Positions 1 to 5,372 of a stretch of 8,707 nucleotides of DNA are shown here, piece after piece (position 1 is the stretch's first letter; each line of letters opens with the position of its first letter). Position numbers and translations under genes: made by a program. The stretch comes from Desulfobacula sp. Its GTDB lineage: Bacteria; Desulfobacterota; Desulfobacteria; Desulfobacterales; Desulfobacteraceae. The notes beneath the pieces are model-generated. The model was not told the origin of the DNA, ran no database searches, and saw only the letters and a program-made list of their open reading frames with translations. The stretch spans positions 1-8,707 of the forward strand of contig JAABTB010000070.1 in NCBI GenBank assembly GCA_011390085.1, given 5' to 3'.

Positions 1-5
1 TGGAT

Positions 6-695
6 ATGGTGATGGAAAACGATAAGGTGAATAATTATGATCTGCTGTGGCTCTACGGGGAAATTCGGAACAGTGATATCCTGAAAAAAATACAACCTGA
101 ATTTGACCGCGTGTTGCTGCAGGTTGCGGACAAGTCTCTTCTCAACCCCCTCAATGTTTTTAAGGGCGACAATATCACCCTTTTTCTGCCGACGGGCTGG
201 ATGGCTGAAAATTCCCTGGTGACGTTGCGTTTAAAGAACGAGGCCGGGGAGAAGGATTTCTATCCTGACAATGCGGACGTGATGCCCGATTTCCCGGAGA
301 TGACGGTGCTGACCTTTAAAGATGTCCTTCCCATCAAATCCTTTATAAAGAAAAAGCGTTCTGCGGAGATCTCCATCTCTCTCGTTCGCGAAAAACTGGC
401 AGCGGACAATACCGAAAAAAACGGCTATGATATCGAAATGGTCTTCAAGTCCCAGATCATCCGCTCCGACGAGCAATTATCCAAAACCATAAGGTATACC
501 CATAATCTCTACAAAATTGATGCACCAAACATCGAAGCCGAAGCAAAGAAGCAGGATCCGGATGAGTTGACAATCTGGTTCAACAAAGAAAAAATCATCC
601 TGAACGGTGAGGCTTTCGGATGGAGCGATGAGGGCGTCACCAAGGCCGACTTCGGCGGTATCATGCTCAACAATAATCTGCCAACCCCGGAATAA
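6..695 (+). CDS. Hypothetical soluble protein, possibly 5'-truncated by the window edge
   Basis: I do not recognise this 229-residue protein. It is rich in charged residues, has no signal peptide or membrane segment, and looks cytoplasmic. Visible stretches include a Lys/Arg-rich patch near residues 113-118 and a C-terminal part with alternating hydrophobic and charged residues that suggests beta structure. The frame is open upstream to the window edge, so the ATG at 6 (or the ATG at 12) may not be the true start; no ribosome site can be judged. Its stop at 693-695 lies inside the 3' end of the convergent radical SAM gene, a 29-bp tail-to-tail overlap. The reading frame is long and uninterrupted, so it is very likely real. 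No function is proposed. Confidence 0.75.
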   Translation: MVMENDKVNNYDLLWLYGEIRNSDILKKIQPEFDRVLLQVADKSLLNPLNVFKGDNITLFLPTGWMAENSLVTLRLKNEAGEKDFYPDNADVMPDFPEMTVLTFKDVLPIKSFIKKKRSAEISISLVREKLAADNTEKNGYDIEMVFKSQIIRSDEQLSKTIRYTHNLYKIDAPNIEAEAKKQDPDELTIWFNKEKIILNGEAFGWSDEGVTKADFGGIMLNNNLPTPE

Positions 696-2109
696 AAGAC
701 TCATACCTGCTGAGGTCGTTCAGCAGGTCCGGGGCCAGTGATCCGCCATCCGGATCCTCCCCCGGCAGGATAAAGGCACTGCCGAATTGACGGATCTGTT
801 CTCCTTCAAGCCAAAGGCCCGGAAGCTTTGTATGCCTTTCGACCACCACCTTTATTTTCTTGTTCAACCGGATTTCTTTGAACGGGTGGCGAAAAGACAC
901 CGCACTCTTTAAAGCTGTACCGCTGTAAGCGATCTTGAGTTGGACAGATGAAAAATCCATCAGGGGCCACAGGCAGGCATTGAAAAAGAGTTGGTCCCCG
1001 TCCTTGGATAACCGCCACAACAAAGGGTCGCTCTTTGTCGACAAAAGGTGCTGGTGAACGCGAGCCAGGATTTTTGATTTCCCGCTGATGCTCAGGGTCC
1101 GGATATGGCCCGTGGGGGTGACATCTTCCTGGGCGGTCTTGATCAAAAGGGCATTTCTCCTTTGAGCCCCTGCCCTCTGAAATTGGTGGCGATAGGTAAA
1201 CGAGCAGTAGTTGACAGGTAGGCCAATGTTTTTTTCCAGGGAATACAGGATCAGTTCCAGAGCGGCCAGCTCGGTTTCAAGAACCGTGACCTTGGGCCCG
1301 TGAACAAAGGTATACCCTCTCTTGATGAGCCGGTCTTTATTAAATTGAGTGCACCGGATCTGGTGGAGGTTCAGGTGGTTGACACCTTCATGGTGGAGCT
1401 GCCGAATGATCTCCCGGGTGTTTTCCAGATCCTCGGGGATGGCAGGTATCTCGACGGTGACGCAGGGGATAACACCGACAGCCTTTTTCAAGGCGTCCAG
1501 ATGATAATGGTCCGCGCTGATGTCAAAGCGGATTTCATCAAGACCGCTGTCCCTTAAGGCCTTTAATTTATCCTCCGTGACCAGGAGGCCGTTGGTGTAC
1601 ATCCAGATATATAAGGGATGTGATACCCTGGAACGTAAAGTCTTTAAAAAAAGCAGGACCCGGTCAAAGGTCATGAGGGGCTCCCCCCCGCTGAAGCTGA
1701 CCCCCTTGATATTGAAAAGCTTGACATAATCGGCATAATCCTGGGGGGTATTGAATTCCAGGGTGCTGGTCATGGGCCGGCCTTTTTCATTCTGGGCCGA
1801 GGGGCAATAAAAACACCGGGCATTGCAGATCCCGTTTATAAAAAGACAGGACCAGTCTCCCCGGCCGCATAGCTCACACCCCGGGGAAATGGAATGGGTA
1901 AACACCTTGGTTTTGGAAAACCGCCAGCCAGGTCCGGCAGAATGGGAAAAAATCCGATTGATCAGGGAATCCCTCTCTCTTGAGGCCCTGCCGGCCTTTT
2001 CAGGTGTGAGCCAGTTCATGGCGTCATAGGAATCTGAATACTCCTGCCGGGTCAGGCGGATGAGCTCCGGAATATCTGTTTTGGTCATGGTATGGGTTTC
2101 TTTTTCCAT
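667..2109 (-). CDS. Radical SAM protein related to pyruvate-formate-lyase activating enzymes (COG2108-like)
   Basis: This 480-residue protein should bind a [4Fe-4S] cluster and cleave S-adenosylmethionine; its substrate is unknown. The signature CX3CX2C is at C95, C99 and C102 (CNARCFYC), and the SAM-binding GGEP motif is at 141-144. Three further cysteines just before it (C78, C81, C88) make a dense six-cysteine region that could hold a second metal site. More cysteines sit at 302, in an NYCSFTYRHQFQ segment followed by RRNA, and at the very last residue. The pattern recalls the uncharacterised family COG2108, judged from memory. The C-terminal 130 residues lie outside the radical SAM core. 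The start at 2109 has no clear Shine-Dalgarno; Met8 at 2088 is an alternative. A sigma-54-like motif lies upstream. Confidence 0.88.
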   Translation of the reverse strand: MEKETHTMTKTDIPELIRLTRQEYSDSYDAMNWLTPEKAGRASRERDSLINRIFSHSAGPGWRFSKTKVFTHSISPGCELCGRGDWSCLFINGICNARCFYCPSAQNEKGRPMTSTLEFNTPQDYADYVKLFNIKGVSFSGGEPLMTFDRVLLFLKTLRSRVSHPLYIWMYTNGLLVTEDKLKALRDSGLDEIRFDISADHYHLDALKKAVGVIPCVTVEIPAIPEDLENTREIIRQLHHEGVNHLNLHQIRCTQFNKDRLIKRGYTFVHGPKVTVLETELAALELILYSLEKNIGLPVNYCSFTYRHQFQRAGAQRRNALLIKTAQEDVTPTGHIRTLSISGKSKILARVHQHLLSTKSDPLLWRLSKDGDQLFFNACLWPLMDFSSVQLKIAYSGTALKSAVSFRHPFKEIRLNKKIKVVVERHTKLPGLWLEGEQIRQFGSAFILPGEDPDGGSLAPDLLNDLSRYESFIPGLADYC

Positions 2110-2145
2110 TATCCGTAAATCAGCACAACAAACCCCATTCTTGAA

Positions 2146-2162
2146 TGCAAATTGAATGCCGG
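2146..2162 (-). promoter_or_regulatory. Candidate sigma-54 (-24/-12) promoter for the radical SAM gene
   Basis: Read on the minus strand, the 17 bases CCGGCATTCAATTTGCA fit the sigma-54 layout. GG (-24) and GC (-12) have exactly 10 bases between them, with GGCA and TTGCA both matching the consensus. The middle CG and the leading T of TGGCACG do not match. Transcription would begin near 2135, giving a leader of about 25 bases to the ATG at 2109. This is a motif call only; no activator gene is in the window. Confidence 0.35.
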
Positions 2163-2210
2163 ATCTCTGCCCGGGGACACAGCGTCCGGAACCAGATGAA
2201 TTAATAGGAT

Positions 2211-2220
2211 ATTCATGAAT
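2211..2220. repeat. Perfect 10-bp palindrome ATTCATGAAT
   Basis: ATTCATGAAT is its own reverse complement. With ATGAAT at 2196-2201 it also forms a second inverted pair around a 9-base gap. It lies roughly 80 bp upstream of the predicted sigma-54 start of the radical SAM gene, a usual distance for an activator site. A role as such a site is inference, since AT-rich palindromes this short can arise by chance. Confidence 0.3.
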
Positions 2221-2326
2221 GAACAGGGCCCGCTTTCGGAATCGGGACCCCGCAGGGGATGCAAAACAGGAAATCAGAACTCCTGAAGGGGAAATCTGAG
2301 GAATTCAAATGTCCGGTTTTAAACGT

Positions 2327-3097
2327 TTAAAAATAGGTTTTCCAGGCCAGCCGAAGAATCGTTAAAAAGACAACGGTCAAAAAGACGGGACGGATGAATT
2401 TTGCGCCTTTTCTGATGGCCAGGCTGGAGCCGACCCGGGCGCCAATGACCTGCCCGGCAGCCATGCAAAGGCCTATGGAATAGATCACATTGCCGCCGAT
2501 GACAAAGACCGATAAGGCGACGATATTGCTTGTAAAATTCATGATGCGCGTAATTCCGGAGGCTTTTTTCATGTTCATGCCCATGACGATGAGCAGGGCA
2601 GCGGTCCAGAAAGAGCCTGTCCCCGGTCCGAAAAAGCCGTCATAAAACCCGAGGCCCAGCCCGAACAGAAGATAAAACAGCAGATTCGGCATTCTGGGAT
2701 TCCCGGTGCCCGTATCCAGGTTCTTCATAAATAGGGTGTAAAAAAATACGAATAATAAGAGGCCCGGTATGAGCCGTTCGATAAACCCGGCCTGCATCAA
2801 CTGTATGGCCCAGGCCCCCAGGGCCGCGCCGATCAGGGTAAACAGGATGCCTGAAACGTTTTCATTGAATTTTACCACCCCTTTTCTAATATAATTATAG
2901 GAGGCGGCCAGGGTGCCGAAGCTGCCCTGAAGCTTGTTTGTCCCCAATGCCATCTGGGGCGGCAGGCCGATACTGAAAAGCACGGGAAGGGCGATGAGTC
3001 CTCCGCCGCCGGCAATGGAATCCACAAACCCGGCGCAAAGGCCGGTGACAAACAAAAGAAGATAGGTTGATACATTTAAATCCATCGGCATCGGCAT
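2327..3097 (-). CDS. TSUP (TauE/SafE, YfcA-like) membrane anion transporter
   Basis: This 256-residue, strongly hydrophobic protein has the usual length of the TSUP family, whose members move sulfite, sulfonates and other small anions across the cytoplasmic membrane. The two family half-motifs are clear: GFVDSIAGGGGLIALPVL at 23-40, followed by LGTNKLQGSFGT, and GFYDGFFGPGTGSF at 150-163. GQVIGARVGS is at 215-224. About seven or eight membrane segments can be seen. Three in-frame ATGs (3097, 3091, 3085) start an MPMPM leader. AAGGGA upstream is too close to the first ATG and better placed for the second (3091). It follows the ModE-like gene after 21 bp on the same strand, so the two are probably cotranscribed. 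That suggests, but does not show, a link to oxyanion homeostasis. Confidence 0.92.
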   Translation of the reverse strand: MPMPMDLNVSTYLLLFVTGLCAGFVDSIAGGGGLIALPVLFSIGLPPQMALGTNKLQGSFGTLAASYNYIRKGVVKFNENVSGILFTLIGAALGAWAIQLMQAGFIERLIPGLLLFVFFYTLFMKNLDTGTGNPRMPNLLFYLLFGLGLGFYDGFFGPGTGSFWTAALLIVMGMNMKKASGITRIMNFTSNIVALSVFVIGGNVIYSIGLCMAAGQVIGARVGSSLAIRKGAKFIRPVFLTVVFLTILRLAWKTYF

Positions 3098-3118
3098 GGT
3101 CCCTTTGAAAACAACTCT

Positions 3119-3454
3119 TTAGGCTTCTCCCCGGCCGGGAAAAATATCCTCAAAGATCGCGTCATCATCCCGGATGCACCGGTCTTTCAATTCCCGGTAG
3201 CGTTCGAGCAGGGCCCTGCCCGCATCGGTCAGTTTTGTTCCTGTAATCTTGTCGGAGAGAACCACAGGCTTTCCGAAATTTTTTTCCGTTGATTTGATCT
3301 TGCTCCACACGCTTTTATAGGACATTTTCAGCTCTTTGGCGGTCTGGTTGATGGACCGGGTCCGGTCAATGGATTCAAGGATGGCCAATCGGCCTGCACC
3401 CATGATGATGCCACCGTCATCGGCAACAAGAAACTGGCTGGATCTAAGCTTCAT
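3119..3454 (-). CDS. ModE-type winged-helix regulator, DNA-binding domain only
   Basis: The 111-residue protein matches the N-terminal DNA-binding domain of ModE. A GAGRLAILESIDRTRSI stretch (19-35) leads into a helix-turn-helix at about 36-57 that includes MSYKSVWSKI. A wing follows around 63-75, then a C-terminal helix. Full-length ModE is about 260 residues and carries two MOP/TOBE domains that bind molybdate; these are absent here, with a normal stop at 3119-3121. It therefore probably binds DNA as a dimer without sensing molybdate itself, or senses it through a partner. AAAGG sits well placed before the ATG at 3454. It is divergent from the fmdE-mod operon and 21 bp from the TSUP gene, and probably controls one or both. 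Confidence 0.9.
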   Translation of the reverse strand: MKLRSSQFLVADDGGIIMGAGRLAILESIDRTRSINQTAKELKMSYKSVWSKIKSTEKNFGKPVVLSDKITGTKLTDAGRALLERYRELKDRCIRDDDAIFEDIFPGRGEA

Positions 3455-3492
3455 CTTTGGCCTTTATTAACTGTCTTTTATGTTTTCACCCT

Positions 3493-3519
3493 TATACATC
3501 CTTTTAAATTCAATGTATA
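3493..3519. promoter_or_regulatory. Inverted repeat in the modE promoter region, possible autoregulatory site
   Basis: TATACAT (3493-3499) and ATGTATA (3513-3519) are perfect 7-bp inverted arms around 13 bases, with arm centres about two helical turns apart. On the minus strand the arms overlap TATA-like -10 candidates (TATACA at 3514-3519 and TATAAG at 3491-3496) for the ModE-type gene starting at 3454. No good -35 box goes with them. TATA-rich inverted arms are reminiscent of E. coli ModE sites, so autoregulation is a reasonable but unproven reading. Confidence 0.35.
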
Positions 3520-3553
3520 TGATTTCTCATGGTTAAAACCGACCGGACTGTTT

Positions 3554-3583
3554 TTGATAAAAAAATCCCCTTGACCTTATATT
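3554..3583 (+). promoter_or_regulatory. Sigma-70-like promoter for the fmdE-moeA-modABC operon
   Basis: TTGATA (3554-3559) and TATATT (3578-3583) each match the sigma-70 consensus at 5 of 6 positions and are separated by 18 bp. Transcription would begin near 3590, leaving a leader of nearly 60 bases before the ATG at 3648. The -10 element lies inside the large palindrome at 3571-3602, so a protein bound there would block polymerase. Confidence 0.5.
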
Positions 3584-3602
3584 AATCTTAACATAAGGTC
3601 AA
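3571..3602. promoter_or_regulatory. 32-bp near-perfect palindrome, probable operator of the molybdenum operon
   Basis: TTGACCTTAT (3571-3580) and ATAAGGTCAA (3593-3602) are perfect 10-bp inverted arms. Inside them TTAA (3582-3585) and TTAA (3588-3591) also pair, so 28 of 32 bases are symmetric and only the central pair and the 3581/3592 pair fail. It spans the predicted -10 box and transcription start of the plus-strand operon, the classic place for a repressor. The obvious candidate binder is the adjacent ModE-type protein. The arms do not resemble the TATATA core I recall for E. coli ModE, so another regulator is possible. If transcription began further upstream, the same bases could fold as an RNA hairpin that hides the AAGG at 3596-3599. 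Confidence 0.6.
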
Positions 3603-3606
3603 TTTT

Positions 3607-3672
3607 ATGACTGACCCAAATCCATACCATAAATTTGGCAGACACCCATGGAAGATTTTGAAACCCTGTTAA
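3607..3672 (+). CDS. Possible 21-residue leader ORF overlapping the fmdE start
   Basis: An ATG at 3607 opens a 21-codon frame ending in TAA at 3670-3672, 25 bases into the fmdE-like gene in a different frame. It has the better ribosome site of the two: AAGG at 3596-3599 lies 7 bases before its ATG, whereas the fmdE-like ATG at 3648 has no clear Shine-Dalgarno. Translating it could bring ribosomes to the fmdE-like start by coupling. The peptide begins MTDPNPYHKF, is basic and ends in cysteine; I recognise no family. It may equally be a chance ORF. Confidence 0.2.
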   Translation: MTDPNPYHKFGRHPWKILKPC

Positions 3673-4256
3673 AAGGATCGGCGGAGGCCCATGGCCACCT
3701 TTGCCCCGGACAAGTGGTGGGCGTTCGCATGGCCATGGAAGGATGCCGTCTCCTGGGCCTGGACAATCCGAGAGAACTGCCCCAGATCAAAAAACTCCTT
3801 GTGTATGTGGAAATAGACCGGTGCGCCGCCGATGCTGTTTCCTTTGTCACCGGCGTGAAATTGGGCCGGAGATCCTTAAAATTTATAGATAACGGCATCA
3901 TGGCCGCCACCTTTGTCCATCTTGAGACGGGCAAGGCCTTCAGGATCGTATCCAGAGAAACGGCCAGGGGCCTGGCTCATGAATATGCCCCGGAAATCGA
4001 GGATAAACACCAGCAGCAACTGGAAGCCTATAAGCGAATGAGCCTTCACGATCTATTTACCGTTGAAGAAGTCCGGGTGACGGTAAAGGCTTCCGATATG
4101 CCTGGCCCCACAAGGTTCAAGGCCGTCTGCCAAAACTGCGGACAGGTGGTCCGGGACAAGCGGGAAGTCATGAAAAACGACCGTATCCTCTGCAGGCCCT
4201 GCGCCTTGGGAAGCTATTTTGAACCTATCGGCACAAAAGAAAAAAAACATGTATAG
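3648..4256 (+). CDS. FmdE-family protein with C-terminal zinc ribbon
   Basis: This 202-residue protein belongs to the FmdE family, named after subunit E of the molybdenum formylmethanofuran dehydrogenase. Bacterial members have no settled function and often lie near molybdenum or tungsten enzymes. The metal-site motif HGHLCPG is at 15-21 (H15, H17, C19), and EIDRCAADAV at 56-65 supplies C59 and D62. A TGVKLGRRSLKF stretch follows at 68-79. A C-terminal zinc ribbon has CQNC (C161, C164) and CRPC (C182, C185). There is no signal peptide or membrane segment, so it should be cytoplasmic. A stop at 3630-3632 in the same frame rules out a longer start. It leads the operon and overlaps the moeA-like gene by 8 bases. 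A role in delivering or inserting molybdenum cofactor is inference. Confidence 0.9.
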   Translation: MEDFETLLKGSAEAHGHLCPGQVVGVRMAMEGCRLLGLDNPRELPQIKKLLVYVEIDRCAADAVSFVTGVKLGRRSLKFIDNGIMAATFVHLETGKAFRIVSRETARGLAHEYAPEIEDKHQQQLEAYKRMSLHDLFTVEEVRVTVKASDMPGPTRFKAVCQNCGQVVRDKREVMKNDRILCRPCALGSYFEPIGTKEKKHV

Positions 4257-5304
4257 AACCAAAAAAGTCAAGGCCTTCAGAACCATACCCGTTGAAGAGG
4301 CCGTGGGCACAACCCTTGCCCATGACGTGACCGAGGTCATTTCCGGGGAATCCAAGGGCCCGGCCTTTAAAAAAGGCCATAAAATCACCTCAGGGGATTT
4401 GTGCCGTTTGATGCGGATGGGCAAAAACAATCTCTATGTTCTGGATCTCGGCGACGATGAGGTGCATGAAGATGACGCCGTGCTGGAGCTGGCTGCTGCC
4501 CTGTCAGGACCCGGCGTCACCTTTTCCGCTTCCCCGGCGGAGGGAAAACTGGAGCTGAGGGCCGACTATCCCGGACTGTTTAAGGTCAATATTCAGGCCC
4601 TGGAAGAGTTCAATATGCTCCGGGATGTAATGTGCGCCTCCATCCATACTTATACAACCGTCAAAACAAACCAGAGCCTTGCGGCCACCCGGGCCATCCC
4701 CCTGGTGATTCACCGGACCGATCTTGATGCGGCCGTGAATTTTGCCCGGGAGAATTACCCTATTTTCAGCGTTAAAATCTTCCAACCGCTGAAAATCCGG
4801 CTCATCATCACTGGGAATGAGGTCTATAATGGATTGATCCAGGACCGGTTCAAAGCCATTGTGGAGCAGAAGACAACGGACCTGGGAGCCGTCCTGGAAG
4901 AAGCCGTCATCCTTCCCGACGACCGGGACATGATCAGTTGGCAGATCCGGAACTATCTTGAAAAGGATACCGATCTCATCATCACCACCGGCGGCATGTC
5001 CGTGGACCCGGACGATGTGACAAAGGCCGGGATCGAGGATTCGGGTTTTGAACAGATCCACTATTCCGCAGCCGTGCTTCCGGGGGCCATGTTCCTTTTG
5101 GGGTATCATAAAAATACGGCCATTATGGGGCTTCCGGCCTGCGGGCTCTATCACAGGACCACAATTTTCGACCTGATCCTGCCGCGGATCATGGCCGGGG
5201 AAAAACCAGGGTCAAGGGATCTTGCCCGTCTGAGCCACGGCGGCCTCTGCCTGAATTGCAAGCCCTGCAGATTTCCGGCCTGCTCCTTTGGAAAATCAGG
5301 ATAA
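4249..5304 (+). CDS. MoeA-like molybdopterin-binding protein with a four-cysteine C-terminal tail
   Basis: The 351-residue protein carries a MoCF-type molybdopterin-binding domain at about 183-320. It shows IITGNEVYNG (186-195), ITTGGMSVDPDDVTKAG (245-261), then LPGA and GLPACG. The N-terminal 65 residues (PVEEAVGTTLAHDVTEV, then GPAFKKGHKI) resemble the matching part of MoeA, the enzyme that inserts molybdate into adenylylated molybdopterin. The middle and order differ from E. coli MoeA, so the exact reaction is uncertain. The last 18 residues hold C334, C337, C340 and C345 in CLNCKPCRFPACSFGK, a likely zinc or iron-sulfur site absent from ordinary MoeA. The ATG at 4249 overlaps the fmdE-like stop by 8 bases; a longer TTG start at 4219 is possible but less likely. 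No terminator follows, so modA is probably cotranscribed. Confidence 0.87.
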   Translation: MYRTKKVKAFRTIPVEEAVGTTLAHDVTEVISGESKGPAFKKGHKITSGDLCRLMRMGKNNLYVLDLGDDEVHEDDAVLELAAALSGPGVTFSASPAEGKLELRADYPGLFKVNIQALEEFNMLRDVMCASIHTYTTVKTNQSLAATRAIPLVIHRTDLDAAVNFARENYPIFSVKIFQPLKIRLIITGNEVYNGLIQDRFKAIVEQKTTDLGAVLEEAVILPDDRDMISWQIRNYLEKDTDLIITTGGMSVDPDDVTKAGIEDSGFEQIHYSAAVLPGAMFLLGYHKNTAIMGLPACGLYHRTTIFDLILPRIMAGEKPGSRDLARLSHGGLCLNCKPCRFPACSFGKSG

Positions 5305-5372
5305 TAAAATACAGGCGGCCGGCTTTAAAAACCTTGATCCCCACAGAAAAATCATAATCATAGGAAATTGAA

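Larger units (their letters stand above)
2110..2326. other. Intergenic region between the radical SAM and TSUP genes
   Basis: These 217 bases hold no convincing ORF. The 8-base word TTGAATGC occurs twice (2141-2148 and 2152-2159) with an 11-bp period, and the second copy overlaps the sigma-54-like motif. CCCC and GGGG arms around GCA (2248-2258) form a small stem. An imperfect stem at 2274-2299 lies downstream of the TSUP stop, but it has no clean T-run on the minus strand, so no confident terminator is called. Confidence 0.5.

Noticed and set aside
2150..2161. The 12-mer AATTGAATGCCG here and again at 7532-7543, both intergenic
   Set aside because: A shared 12-mer is expected by chance about once or twice in a window this size, and the second copy lacks the sigma-54 TTGC element.
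2263..2299. A stem-loop downstream of the TSUP gene as an intrinsic terminator
   Set aside because: On the minus-strand transcript the stem holds a C-A mismatch and unequal internal loops, and the tail is interrupted (TTTCCTGTTTT).
3660..3669. The 10-mer GAAACCCTGT at 3660, 7591 and 8451
   Set aside because: Two copies are coding (Glu-Thr-Leu codons in different proteins) and the third is intergenic. There is no regular spacing or shared context.
4219..4248. A TTG start giving the moeA-like protein ten extra residues
   Set aside because: TTG is a weak start with no ribosome site there. The ATG at 4249 gives a short operon-type overlap and a normal N-terminus.
4504..5154. A 216-codon open frame on the minus strand inside the moeA-like gene
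   Set aside because: It lies wholly opposite a gene with clear molybdopterin-domain motifs, and its translation shows no domain, start signal or operon context.
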